64,000 nucleotides of DNA. Origin: an uncultured Lachnospiraceae bacterium. Lineage in GTDB: Bacteria > Bacillota > Clostridia > Lachnospirales > Lachnospiraceae. Positions within the stretch are counted from its first letter, which is position 1, and each line of letters begins with the position of its first letter. Shown piece after piece: positions 1 through 8,666 of the stretch. Made by a program: the position numbers and the translations under genes. The stretch spans positions 62,001-126,000 of the forward strand of contig CAMNSZ010000001.1 of the NCBI GenBank assembly GCA_946557105.1. The letters run 5' to 3'. A model generated the notes under the pieces. The model was not told the origin of the DNA and ran no database searches. It worked only from the letters and a program-made list of their open reading frames with translations.

Positions 1-99
1 AATGATTCTTCTTTTCTTTTTTGCTTCCCTCTGCTTTGCCGTCATCTTCTTTCCGGGCTTTGCTCCCGATGTACTTTTGGGGTTAGAATTTGTTGCCAT
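1..99 (-). CDS. N-terminal fragment, probable LCP (LytR-CpsA-Psr) family protein
   Basis: The gene runs off the left edge, leaving 33 codons. The start is fixed by a strong AAGGAG ribosome site 8 to 9 bases before an ATG at 99. The visible peptide begins MATNSNPKSTSG and becomes very basic (GKKMTAKQREAKKKRR), like the cytoplasmic tail before a first membrane helix. LCP ligases that attach glycans to the wall often have such a tail and sit next to initiating sugar transferases, as here (28 bases downstream). The LCP name is inference from tail chemistry and context. Another membrane protein is equally possible on sequence alone. Confidence 0.55.
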   Translation of the reverse strand, partial: MATNSNPKSTSGAKPGKKMTAKQREAKKKRRII

Positions 100-127
100 A
101 ATACTCTTCTCCTTACTTTGCATAGCG

Positions 128-1534
128 CTAATATGCGTTCTTGTTAATAAATCCTGTAAAAAAAGTCATAAAAATAATTTTAATATCAAATCCTAATGTC
201 CAATTCTCAATATAGTAAATGTCATATTCAATTCTTTTCCGGATGGAGGTATCGCCCCTAAGCCCGTTTACCTGCGCCCAACCGGTAAGACCCGGCCTTA
301 CCTGATGCTTTACCATATACCGGGGTATTTCTTCCCTGAAGCGTTCTACAAATACCGGCCTCTCCGGCCGCGGACCCACAAGACTCATATCTCCCTTCAA
401 AATATTGAACAGCTGCGGCAGCTCATCCAAACTGGTTTTTCGTAAAATCTTTCCCACACCTGTCACACGAGGGTCATTTTTCACTGTCCACGCCTTTTTC
501 TCTTCTCTGGGAGTCTGCATCTCCATACTTCGGAATTTATACATATAAAAGGACTTATTGTGTAATCCTACGCGCTCCTGTTTAAAAATAACAGGACCGC
601 TGCTGCTCAGCTTTACAAGCATGGCGCATAACAGCATAATCGGCGAGGTTACGATGATTCCTGCCAGAGAGCCTATTACATCCATAATACGCTTAACCAC
701 AATATTGCCTGTATTAGTCAGGGGAACATAACGGATATTTATGACGGGAAGCCCCAGCAAATCCTCCGTATAGGGTTTTGTGGGAATCAGGCTGTTGTAA
801 TCCGGAATGAATTTGGTATGCACTCCTGACTTCTCGCAAATACCCACTATTTTCTCCAAAAAGTCATAGTCCTTCAGCGACAGGGTAATCGCTATCTCAT
901 CCAGCTTGTTTTCCGGAAGAATAATTTCGAGATTGCCCAGAGAACCCAGAACCTTCACCCCTTTATATAAAGTTCCTGCGGGAATATGGTTGTCCAGAAT
1001 TCCGCAGACTACATAGCCCCACTGGGGATTCTCCAATATACGGTTAATATATTCTTCTGCTGCTCTGGAATAGCCTACCAGCAAAATATGCTTCAGATTA
1101 TATCCCCTGCTGCGCATCATCCTTAATGTTCTGCGCAGCGTCAGTCTGGCGCATGTCATCAGAAAAATATTAAGCACATAAAAAATTGCCATAACCGAAC
1201 GCGAAAAATTAATCTCATGGATAATCATATAGAGAATAATAATCAGCGCGGCAATACCGATTGTATTTGCCTGCAGTATGCCGTACAGCTCATACCGTCT
1301 GCGCACCGTCCTCTTCGGCGCATAAATACCGCATCTGTAATACAGACAGATATAACCCGGCACTATATACAAAAGGAGCATAAAATAATCTCTCACAGGC
1401 AGCACTCCAATGCCGGGACTGCTTTCAAAAATATAAAATTTTATATAATATGCAAGAATAAACGAAGCTGCTGTAATGGCGGCGTCTATTACCACCAACA
1501 GCCTGTTAAATACTTTTTGATTATCCTTTATCAT
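128..1534 (-). CDS. Undecaprenyl-phosphate glycosyl-1-phosphate transferase (WcaJ/CpsE type)
   Basis: Initiating enzyme for glycan assembly: it moves a hexose-1-phosphate from a UDP-sugar to undecaprenyl phosphate at the inner face of the membrane. The N-terminal 120 residues hold about four membrane helices, followed by a CoA-binding-like nucleotide fold ([14 protein letters not shown]). The C-terminal catalytic domain has the family signatures [53 protein letters not shown] and [12 protein letters not shown]. At about 468 residues it is full length for the polyisoprenyl type. The ATG at 1534 is chosen because GGGTGG lies just upstream; a GTG three codons earlier has no ribosome site. Sugar specificity cannot be read from sequence. 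Confidence 0.93.
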   Translation of the reverse strand: MIKDNQKVFNRLLVVIDAAITAASFILAYYIKFYIFESSPGIGVLPVRDYFMLLLYIVPGYICLYYRCGIYAPKRTVRRRYELYGILQANTIGIAALIIILYMIIHEINFSRSVMAIFYVLNIFLMTCARLTLRRTLRMMRSRGYNLKHILLVGYSRAAEEYINRILENPQWGYVVCGILDNHIPAGTLYKGVKVLGSLGNLEIILPENKLDEIAITLSLKDYDFLEKIVGICEKSGVHTKFIPDYNSLIPTKPYTEDLLGLPVINIRYVPLTNTGNIVVKRIMDVIGSLAGIIVTSPIMLLCAMLVKLSSSGPVIFKQERVGLHNKSFYMYKFRSMEMQTPREEKKAWTVKNDPRVTGVGKILRKTSLDELPQLFNILKGDMSLVGPRPERPVFVERFREEIPRYMVKHQVRPGLTGWAQVNGLRGDTSIRKRIEYDIYYIENWTLGFDIKIIFMTFFTGFINKNAY

Positions 1535-1566
1535 AAGCGCCACCCGGATTGGTTCTAAATCGTAAG

Positions 1567-1600
1567 TATTTTACAATACTATTATAAAAGCTACAAGTTA
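1567..1600 (-). promoter_or_regulatory. Possible promoter for the glycosyl-1-phosphate transferase gene
   Basis: The 77-base gap upstream of the transferase is A+T rich and contains TATAAT and, 17 bases from a TTGTAG, TAAAAT on the minus strand. Neither pairing gives a good -35 box, so the call is weak. Confidence 0.25.
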
Positions 1601-1620
1601 AGAATTTATGAAGTTAATTC

Positions 1621-2598
1621 TTAAGATTTCATAATAATTCGGACCGTGTTTGCATATAACTGTATTTGTATTGCCAAATAATTTTTCAAATGCTTTAAGC
1701 GAAATTTGACCCTGCGGCTTCTCCCATATCTGCCAAGGCATCGCCTTAGCCCGCGTCCTAAGCCCTTTAAATATACCGCTCCCATTCCTTTTTTACAGAA
1801 AAACAAAAGCTTTACAGTAAATCCGACGCAGAAAAAAGGCAAATTCAAAAGCCATTGCAGAAACGGCATGTTTTTTCCTATCACATATATATTATTGGCA
1901 GAAGAGAGCTCTGTTTTTCGCAGATTATATCGGGAACCTGTGGAAGCGCTGCCAAAATGTAACACTTGCGCGGAGGGCTCGTAGAGATTACGGTAGCCGT
2001 AAATCCGCGCCCTGTATCCTATATCCAAATCCTCCAGATAAGCAAAATGGGCTTCGTCAAACAGTCCGAGCTCCTGCAGAACCGCTCTCCTGTAAATTGC
2101 CGCACCGCCGCAGGCGGAAAAAATTTCCGCAGGCTTTTCATAATCCTTTGCCGGCTTCCCTCTTCCTCTTGCATACGCCCAGCCCAGAACACAATATCTG
2201 TCGCCTGCATCATCCACAAGCTCCGGCTTGTCCCACATAAGCATTCTGGCGCTGACGGAAAAAATATCGGGGCTTTTTTCAATGGCATGATACAGCCCTT
2301 CCACAAAGCCGTCGTACACCTTTGTGTCGTTATTCAATAGTATTACATAAGGCGTATCCGCCGCCTGAATTCCCACATTGACGGCATGGCAAAAGCCCGT
2401 GTTTTCCGGCAGCAAAATCCACTCCGTATGTGGAAACAGCTCTTTTGCAAGCTCTACGCTGCCGTCTGTGGAGCCGTTGTCCACCACCAGTACGCGAAAT
2501 TTACAGGTTCCTTCCCTCTGCGCATACAAAGCCTCCAGACACCCTTTAATATACTTTATTCCGTTATAATTTGGTATTACTACGGTCACTTTTTCCAT
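1621..2598 (-). CDS. Glycosyltransferase family 2 (WbbL/rhamnosyltransferase-like)
   Basis: A 325-residue cytoplasmic inverting GT-A transferase. The nucleotide-binding start KVTVVIPNYNG, the VVDNGSTDGS motif and the metal-binding LLNNDTKV (DxD-like) are clear in the first 100 residues. FSACGGAAIYRR and LDEAHFAYLEDLDIGYRARIYG form the acceptor/catalytic half, the layout of WbbL-like rhamnosyltransferases. The C-terminal 90 residues are basic with one hydrophobic stretch (FLQWLLNLPFFCVGFTV), suggesting membrane association. The ATG at 2598 follows the upstream GT2 stop by 8 bases, so the two are co-transcribed. Donor sugar is unknown; a deoxyhexose is plausible. Confidence 0.88.
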   Translation of the reverse strand: MEKVTVVIPNYNGIKYIKGCLEALYAQREGTCKFRVLVVDNGSTDGSVELAKELFPHTEWILLPENTGFCHAVNVGIQAADTPYVILLNNDTKVYDGFVEGLYHAIEKSPDIFSVSARMLMWDKPELVDDAGDRYCVLGWAYARGRGKPAKDYEKPAEIFSACGGAAIYRRAVLQELGLFDEAHFAYLEDLDIGYRARIYGYRNLYEPSAQVLHFGSASTGSRYNLRKTELSSANNIYVIGKNMPFLQWLLNLPFFCVGFTVKLLFFCKKGMGAVYLKGLGRGLRRCLGRYGRSRRVKFRLKHLKNYLAIQIQLYANTVRIIMKS

Positions 2599-2606
2599 TC
2601 CGCCGA

Positions 2607-4022
2607 CTATTCCTCCAAATCGCAGCCCTTAGCCTTCGCTTCCTCCCGCCGCCGCATCCGCCCTCGCTTTTTTTGGTCCAAACTTCCGGTAAGGGCGGGC
2701 TCCCACAGGATCCTGTAGCCTGCCTCCCGAATGGCGCGGCAAAGCGCTATACTCACGGCATGATAATCCGTTCCTGCCGGCAGGGTGGAAGCGTCAAAGA
2801 TTTCACGCCCCGGCAAAACGGCATAGGGAACCCCTACAATCCGTTCAAACAGTCCACGGCACTCTGTTCTCACCTCAATCAGGCGGATATCCACCGCCTC
2901 CGCGTTTTGCCCGAGCGACGCACGGTGCATATATCCGCTGTAGGCTGCCAAAAGCCCCTCATAAAATACGGCTCCGTCCTCCGCCATTCTCCCGCCTGCA
3001 ATTCTCCCGCGGCTTACCAGTCTGCCGCCCACTGCGCCCAAATCACCTCTGGCCTGCAAAACGGGCTTATCATATTTCAAACGATAAAATCCCATATGCT
3101 TCATACCCACCGCTCTTGCCGCAATATTATTCCTGTCGGCAAAATCCTGTACCGCACGCCTTCCGGCTTCATAAGCATATTGCTTGCTCTTAGGATTCTG
3201 TGCGGTTGAAGCCTCATGACAACGCCAGTGGTAAAGCACCTTTGAAATATGGACGATTTGTTTTCCCCCGTCAAGCAGCTTCTCCGCCGCCCTGAGCGCC
3301 AAATCATAATCCTGTGCGCCGTCGTACTCCTTACGCAGACCCAGCTCCTTAAGTAACGAGCTCTTTAGCACCATAAAGTGACAAATATAATTATTGCCCA
3401 ATAAAAGATCCAGATTAAAATCTTCCTTGCGGTGCGGCTCAAAATACTCCGTCCTGTCACCGTTACATTTATCTTCATCGGAATACAGAAGCCACGGCTG
3501 CATCCCTCTTTCTCTTCCCTCTTCAATCGCCCTTGCCATCTCGTACAGCGCGTCCTGCGCAAGTACGTCGTCATGGTCCAAAAGCCCCGTATAATCACCC
3601 TTGACATATAAAAGCGCCTGATTGGTATTTTCCGAAATACCCCCGTTTTCCTTAAGACGTATATACCTTATTCTCTCGTCCTCATAAGCTTTCACCACCG
3701 GCTCCACGCTCTTGTCGCCTCCGGCGTCCGCTAAAATCAATTCCCAGTTGGAGTAGGTCTGGCTTATCACGGAATCAATCATATCCCGCAAATGCTCCTC
3801 CTTTGTGCGATATACAGGTACCACAACGCTGAAGGTCACGGTATAAGACTTAGATGCCGACCGCTGCCTTTCTATCTCCTCCCGACCTAAGGGCACAAAA
3901 AAGTAGGGAGGCTTATTTTTTTCCTCCAACCGTTCCTTGGCGGCGTACCATGTGCTTTTTAAGCCGTTGCGCCGCAAATAATATATGGTTTTTTTCAGGT
4001 TTGCCGGATTGATTCTACCCAC
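2607..4022 (-). CDS. GT2 with an intact first domain and a vestigial second GT domain
   Basis: About 471 residues. The first GT2 domain is intact: TFSVVVPVYRT, LILADAGGDKS, LLDHDDVLAQD, and an acceptor half ending DYDLALRAAEKL. The second domain seen in the paralogue at 8667-10733 is reduced here. The sequence jumps from YRLKYDKP straight to GDLGAVGGRLV, so the nucleotide-binding half with its SIVI and NNDTE motifs is absent and only a rewritten remnant follows. One sugar per enzyme is therefore expected. Start: TTG at 4028 lies only 2 bases from GAGGG, whereas GTG at 4022 has AGAGGG at 8 bases, so GTG is preferred. It heads the short operon leading to the initiating transferase. Confidence 0.85.
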   Translation of the reverse strand: MGRINPANLKKTIYYLRRNGLKSTWYAAKERLEEKNKPPYFFVPLGREEIERQRSASKSYTVTFSVVVPVYRTKEEHLRDMIDSVISQTYSNWELILADAGGDKSVEPVVKAYEDERIRYIRLKENGGISENTNQALLYVKGDYTGLLDHDDVLAQDALYEMARAIEEGRERGMQPWLLYSDEDKCNGDRTEYFEPHRKEDFNLDLLLGNNYICHFMVLKSSLLKELGLRKEYDGAQDYDLALRAAEKLLDGGKQIVHISKVLYHWRCHEASTAQNPKSKQYAYEAGRRAVQDFADRNNIAARAVGMKHMGFYRLKYDKPVLQARGDLGAVGGRLVSRGRIAGGRMAEDGAVFYEGLLAAYSGYMHRASLGQNAEAVDIRLIEVRTECRGLFERIVGVPYAVLPGREIFDASTLPAGTDYHAVSIALCRAIREAGYRILWEPALTGSLDQKKRGRMRRREEAKAKGCDLEE

Positions 4023-4048
4023 GTCCAAAACCCTCTCTTCTATTCAGC

Positions 4049-4084
4049 AAAACAGCAAATCACCCCTTACAGGGCGATTCGCTG
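4049..4084 (-). terminator. Intrinsic terminator after the phospho-sugar mutase gene
   Basis: Read on the minus strand, CAGCGAATCGCCC pairs over 13 positions (with G-U pairs) with the arm ending GATTTGCTG, around a short loop. TTTT follows directly. It lies in the 96-base gap between the mutase stop and the next gene. Confidence 0.6.
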
Positions 4085-4118
4085 CCTGCTGATAATATTC
4101 ATTTATCAAAACTGCGCC

Positions 4119-5840
4119 CTACAGCACAGCCTTCAAATCCTCTGTCAGCCTGCTAATTCTGTTCTGTGCGTCCTCAAGGCTGTCTCCCTTTACACCCATG
4201 TAGAATTTAATCTTAGGCTCCGTGCCGGAAGGTCTTGCACAGCACCATGCGTTATCGGGAAGCTCAAAGTAAAGTACGTTGGATTTAGGCAGGCCTGTTG
4301 CAGTTTTTGCGCCGCTCTCCATATCGATTACCACATCATTTTCGTAATCCCTGAACTTTAATACCTTTAAATCTCCGAATGCCTTGGGCGGATTCTGACG
4401 AAGCTTATCCATGATTTCTGCAATCTGTCTGGAGCCGTCGATACCCTTCAGGGTAATGGTGTACTGCGTCTCCTTGAAATAGCCGTATTTTTCATAGGTG
4501 TCAAGCATCATATCCCACAAGGTCTTTCCATGCTTCTTACAATATGCGGCCACCTCGCACAGACACATAACCGCCACAATAGCGTCCTTATCTCTTGCAT
4601 GTGTTCCCGCAAGACAGCCATAGCTCTCCTCAAGACCGAACACATAATGATTGCTGCCCGTCTGCTCAAACAGCTTAATCTGCTCTCCGATAAACTTAAA
4701 GCCCGTGAGCACCTCGATCAGCTTTACATTGTAAGTCTGAGTAATGGGCACCGTCATATTCGTGGTAACTATCGTCGTAACCAACGCCGGGTTGGCAGGC
4801 ATGGTTCCCGTCGCCGTCTTCTCCCTTAAAATATATTCTGCAATCAGCATACCGGACATATTGCCTGTGAAGGATACATATTCTCCCGTTTTCGTATCCT
4901 TGGCGTAAACGCCCAATCGGTCCGCGTCCGGATCGGTGGCGAGAACAATATCCGCATCCTTCTCCTTTGCAAGGCGGAGCGCATAGGTAAATGCCTTGGG
5001 GTCCTCAGGGTTAGGATAATCCAGCGTGGTAAAGTCGGGGTCCGGATTCTCCTGCTCAGGCACCACATATACGTGCTTAAAGCCCAGCTCCGACAAAATA
5101 CGTCTTACCGGAAGATTACCCGTTCCGCATAACGGCGTATAAACAATCTTGATATCATCAGCCATTTCCTTAATAATATCGGGATGAATAATCTGCTTTT
5201 TCAGCTCTTCCATATAGGCGTCGTCTATCTCGCCGCCAATCACCTGATAAAGCCCCGCCTTTACGGCTTCCTCCTTATCCATAGTCTTTACCGTATGATA
5301 GTCCTTAATACTTTGCACTTCGGCAATAATATCTTTATCCTTGGGAGCCGTCACCTGCGCGCCGTCCTCCCAGTATACCTTATACCCGTTATATTCAGGC
5401 GGATTGTGGCTTGCCGTCACAACGATACCTGCCGTACAGCCCAGCTTACGGACTGCAAAAGAAAGCTCCGGCGTAGGTCTCAGCGATTCAAAAATATAAG
5501 CCTTGATGCCGTTTGCCGCCAGACAAAGGGCAGCTTCGTTTGAAAACTCGGGCGACATACGCCTTGAGTCAAAGGCAATTGCCACGCCCTTAGCCTGAGT
5601 GCCCTGCTTAATTATGTAATTTGCAAGCCCCTGCGTAGCCTTACGGACGGTATAAATATTCATACGGTTTGTTCCTGCGCCGATAATTCCTCTTAAACCA
5701 CCCGTGCCAAATTCCAATTCTCTGTAAAAACGTTCTTCAATCTCGCTCTCGTTATCACCGATAGCCAAGAGTTCGCTTTTCGTATCCTCATCAAAATAAT
5801 CATCCTTCAGCCAAAATTTGTACTCGTCCATAAAACCCAT
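4119..5840 (-). CDS. pgcA: Phospho-sugar mutase (phosphoglucomutase/phosphomannomutase, PgcA-like)
   Basis: Interconverts glucose-6-phosphate and glucose-1-phosphate (possibly also mannose phosphates), feeding UDP-glucose and dTDP-sugar synthesis. All four alpha-D-phosphohexomutase signatures are present: the phospho-serine loop TASHNPPEYNGYK, the metal loop DPDADR, the sugar-binding GLEESYG and the phosphate-binding RPSGTEPKIKFY. Length 573 matches Firmicute PgcA. The start is firm: AGGAGG lies 8 bases before ATG. The gene has its own promoter and terminator, so it is a separate unit inside the glycan locus. Substrate preference between glucose and mannose is not decided by sequence. Confidence 0.93.
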   Translation of the reverse strand: MGFMDEYKFWLKDDYFDEDTKSELLAIGDNESEIEERFYRELEFGTGGLRGIIGAGTNRMNIYTVRKATQGLANYIIKQGTQAKGVAIAFDSRRMSPEFSNEAALCLAANGIKAYIFESLRPTPELSFAVRKLGCTAGIVVTASHNPPEYNGYKVYWEDGAQVTAPKDKDIIAEVQSIKDYHTVKTMDKEEAVKAGLYQVIGGEIDDAYMEELKKQIIHPDIIKEMADDIKIVYTPLCGTGNLPVRRILSELGFKHVYVVPEQENPDPDFTTLDYPNPEDPKAFTYALRLAKEKDADIVLATDPDADRLGVYAKDTKTGEYVSFTGNMSGMLIAEYILREKTATGTMPANPALVTTIVTTNMTVPITQTYNVKLIEVLTGFKFIGEQIKLFEQTGSNHYVFGLEESYGCLAGTHARDKDAIVAVMCLCEVAAYCKKHGKTLWDMMLDTYEKYGYFKETQYTITLKGIDGSRQIAEIMDKLRQNPPKAFGDLKVLKFRDYENDVVIDMESGAKTATGLPKSNVLYFELPDNAWCCARPSGTEPKIKFYMGVKGDSLEDAQNRISRLTEDLKAVL

Positions 5841-5943
5841 TCCTATGTCCTCCTGTCTCTAAATTGGCGGTTTCCGCTCTATTTTAATTGCGCATATTTT
5901 GGGGGCTCCTTTACCGGTTGCCCGACAAAATGCACACATGTAC

Positions 5944-5972
5944 ATTTTACCATATTTTTTCATATATGAAAA
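5944..5972 (-). promoter_or_regulatory. Promoter of the phospho-sugar mutase gene
   Basis: Minus strand: -35 TTTTCA (5967-5972), 17-base spacer, -10 TAAAAT (5944-5949) preceded by TGG, an extended -10. It lies about 105 bases upstream of the mutase ATG. Confidence 0.55.
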
Positions 5973-5994
5973 GTAACTGTTGGCAATATCGCAT

Positions 5995-6077
5995 AAAAAA
6001 ACTTGCGGTTCCGGCAATGCTGTTTGCACTTATTCAAAGGAATTTGCGGCTTTAGACGTCAATATTCCTTTGAATAA
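5995..6077 (-). terminator. Terminator region of the rfbA-led operon (14-bp inverted repeat plus T tract)
   Basis: A perfect 14-bp inverted repeat (6030-6043 against 6064-6077, arms TTATTCAAAGGAAT and complement) with a 20-base loop straddles the stop codon of the SGNH-like gene; one arm encodes its last residues. A minus-strand run of seven T (5995-6001) follows 28 bases later, next to a weak TTGC/GCAA hairpin. The repeat is exact. Its action as terminator or 3' stabiliser is inference, because the T run is not adjacent. Confidence 0.4.
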
Positions 6078-7120
6078 TACTTATATATTTCCTCATGGGT
6101 AATGCTTTCCACATTCCTTCTCAGTTCAAGCATGATTTCATCCCACTCCTCCAAGGTGATGGGGCTTCGCCCGCCATGCAGCTGCTCCAGCATGTATTGG
6201 TTAATATCGGGGGAATAATGTATCATATCCATATAATAATCCAGATTACACATTACATCATAATCATTTTGGAAAAAATATATCTCTACATTATCAAAAG
6301 CAAGCAGCCGCGGAACCGCCTGCTCCAATATATAAAAATTTTTTTCAAGTGTTCCGTTGGTATAAGCGCAGTCCCACCAAAGCATGGAAAAGGGTGGAAT
6401 AATAAAACGATATTGTATCTGAGGATGCTTTTCTATCTGCTTTTCAATAAGCGCCACGCTCTGCTCTATATCCTCTTTATCATTAGAAAAATCCTGCTCC
6501 GCCAGCTTCTCCTTAGGTCTTTCATAAACCCGCAAAGCCGCCCGAGCGCCGAATTCCTTGTCGTCCGCCCAATTATAAGCATTTCCGTCCGTATTGATAT
6601 TCTGCTTGGAGGAGGCGAGCATAAGGGGAATTTTCATAAACAATATATCCTTATTAAAAAGATAAGGCAAATCATCCAACATAGTTCTCGTATGAAGATA
6701 ACGAGGTATGTCGTCGTCATACAGCGTGGGCTGCGGCGACGAATTAAGGGAGGGAACATCCAGACACCAAAAAACATTCCGAAGCTCATGCTCCTCCTGC
6801 GCCATATCTAAATAATACAACAAATCGGCTACGGAGCCGGACGCCTTAATCAGCTTAAGGGTTTTACAGCCGTAATTTCTGTCAAGAACGCCGCTGTCAA
6901 AATTCTCCGCCACGGAAGAACCCATCAGGACACTGTCATAAGAAAAATTTCTGACGCTTCCCGCCATCTGGTTATCGCGGTCATTAAGCACGGCCTTCAT
7001 TCCGAAAAAGGGTTTATGATACTGATAAAACGGGTCGAATACCCACACTGCCAACGCAACCAACACCAATTCAATGATTATAAAAAAGCCAAGCCGAACC
7101 AACGCTTTTTTCTTACTCAT
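6059..7120 (-). CDS. Membrane-anchored SGNH/DltD-like protein, partner of MBOAT
   Basis: About 353 residues with one N-terminal helix (LGFFIIIELVLVALAVWVF), then an extracytoplasmic domain. The SGNH block I appears as VLMGSSVAENF (GSS in place of GDS, as in DltD/AlgJ-like proteins) and the terminal D-x-x-H block as DMIHYSP. It lies 43 bases downstream of an MBOAT acyltransferase, and such pairs transfer acyl groups from the membrane to glycans outside the cell. The likely job is completing O-acetylation of the exported polysaccharide. The start MSKKK at 7120 follows GGGAG; a methionine four codons earlier has no ribosome site. Exact acyl group and acceptor are unknown. Confidence 0.75.
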   Translation of the reverse strand: MSKKKALVRLGFFIIIELVLVALAVWVFDPFYQYHKPFFGMKAVLNDRDNQMAGSVRNFSYDSVLMGSSVAENFDSGVLDRNYGCKTLKLIKASGSVADLLYYLDMAQEEHELRNVFWCLDVPSLNSSPQPTLYDDDIPRYLHTRTMLDDLPYLFNKDILFMKIPLMLASSKQNINTDGNAYNWADDKEFGARAALRVYERPKEKLAEQDFSNDKEDIEQSVALIEKQIEKHPQIQYRFIIPPFSMLWWDCAYTNGTLEKNFYILEQAVPRLLAFDNVEIYFFQNDYDVMCNLDYYMDMIHYSPDINQYMLEQLHGGRSPITLEEWDEIMLELRRNVESITHEEIYKYYSKEY

Positions 7121-7163
7121 GCCTGCTCCCATCTGCGCGAAGCCGCGCCCATTCCCAAATGAA

Positions 7164-8627
7164 TCAGAAATTAAAATATAAAAATGTACTCACCTGTGAC
7201 AGGGAGATAAACGACCATGTAAAAAGAGTCGCCAGACAAAGCAGACCCGAAACGGTACGCCCTTTTTCCTCAATCCACTGCTGTGCCCTGCTGCCCCTGA
7301 CCAGAATGATACTAATTACCAGAAGCGCCGCTAAGGTTACCAGATACACAATATTTACATATTCCGGCATCAGCAGCTCAAATGCCTTTCTAAGGACATA
7401 ATTTTCCGGAAACTGTAATACATTGGAAATCCCTATGAGCATTCCCGTATTTCCGCCGGTAAAAAGCTTTTTCCATAATAATGCGGCCTGCTGCAGCGAC
7501 TCGCTCCTAAATATGGAAAAGGCCAATACCTCAAATATTCCCGTTGCAAGTCGATTCAACCATGCCGCACGAAATCTAAATTTCGGGAAAACAGTTTCAG
7601 CCACCACCGCAATCCCGTTAACAGCTCCCCATACGATAAATGTCCAGTTGGCGCCGTGCCACACTCCGCTTGCCAGAAATACTGCCATAAGATTTATACA
7701 CTGACGCGCTTTCCCTGTTCTGTTGCCTCCCAAGGGAATATACACATAGCTTGTAAAAAAGCGGGATAGGGTAATATGCCACCTCTTCCAGAAATCTTTC
7801 ACAGAGTCTGCCATAAGGGGAGAGCGAAAATTCTCAGGCAGTTCAAAACCAAACATTTTCCCGATTCCTCTTGCCATATCGCAATACCCGCTGAAATCAA
7901 AATAAAGTTCCAACATATACGCAATAATAGTCACCCAAGCGCTGGGAGCATCCAGATATATAATATTGTTATACTCCGCATTAACCAATACCGCCAGCAT
8001 ATCCGCCAACAGAACCTTCTTGGCAAGTCCCAAAATAAACAGGGCCGCTCCATCAAAAAGGTTCCCTGCAGACAGCCTTCTGCATTTTCTCTCTCTCAGC
8101 TGCGGAACAAATTCACTGTGAAGCACAATGGGGCCCGCTATCAGCTGCGGAAAAAAGCTGATAAAACAGCTATAGTCCAAAATACCGTAATGCTCCACAC
8201 TGCCCCGGTATCTCTCAATCACATAGGACAACTGCTGGAAAGTAAAAAAACTGATTCCCAATGGTAACGCAATCTTTTCTAAAAATATATCCGTATGTAA
8301 AAAGAAGTTACAGTTTTCAATAAAAAAATTGAAATATTTATAATAAAACAGCATGCCCAGATTCAGAAAAACCCCCGTAAGCAGCAACACCCTTCTCAGC
8401 CCAAGCGCCCTCGCCTTATCAAACAGAGCGCTGAGCGCATAATTTAGAATAAGGCTGAAAAGCAATATCCACAAATAAGAAATATTATAATATCCGTAAA
8501 ACCAAAACGACATACCCGCCAAAAACAGCTTGGCGTACGCAGGATTTCCAAGCCTTTGCAGCAAATACCAGCCTGTCAGCGCCAATGGCAGAAATACCGT
8601 AATGAAGATAAGCGAATTAAACAGCAT
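7164..8627 (-). CDS. MBOAT family O-acyltransferase (AlgI/DltB-like)
   Basis: A 487-residue protein with about 11 membrane helices. The family core is clear: DFWKRWHITLSRFF, YVYIPLGGNR, then the active-site histidine in SGVWHGANWTFIVWG. The proline-rich FFPQLIAGPIV segment near residue 160 is also typical. AlgI/DltB-type MBOATs pass acetyl or D-alanyl groups across the membrane for transfer to a polysaccharide. No dltA/dltC-like genes lie alongside, so acetyl from cytoplasmic acetyl-CoA is the simpler assumption. It sits between a GT2 and the SGNH-like partner in the rfbA-led operon. Confidence 0.92.
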   Translation of the reverse strand: MLFNSLIFITVFLPLALTGWYLLQRLGNPAYAKLFLAGMSFWFYGYYNISYLWILLFSLILNYALSALFDKARALGLRRVLLLTGVFLNLGMLFYYKYFNFFIENCNFFLHTDIFLEKIALPLGISFFTFQQLSYVIERYRGSVEHYGILDYSCFISFFPQLIAGPIVLHSEFVPQLRERKCRRLSAGNLFDGAALFILGLAKKVLLADMLAVLVNAEYNNIIYLDAPSAWVTIIAYMLELYFDFSGYCDMARGIGKMFGFELPENFRSPLMADSVKDFWKRWHITLSRFFTSYVYIPLGGNRTGKARQCINLMAVFLASGVWHGANWTFIVWGAVNGIAVVAETVFPKFRFRAAWLNRLATGIFEVLAFSIFRSESLQQAALLWKKLFTGGNTGMLIGISNVLQFPENYVLRKAFELLMPEYVNIVYLVTLAALLVISIILVRGSRAQQWIEEKGRTVSGLLCLATLFTWSFISLSQVSTFLYFNF

Positions 8628-8666
8628 TATAAACTCCTTCCTCCTCCCAACAAAAGAAGAGCCGCC

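Noticed and set aside
2..196. 64-codon plus-strand hydrophobic frame
   Set aside because: It is the complement of the minus-strand gene start at 99 and the end of the glycosyl-1-phosphate transferase. No ribosome site.
6095..6811. 238-codon plus-strand frame
   Set aside because: Shadow of the SGNH-like gene on the minus strand; no ribosome site and unlikely composition.
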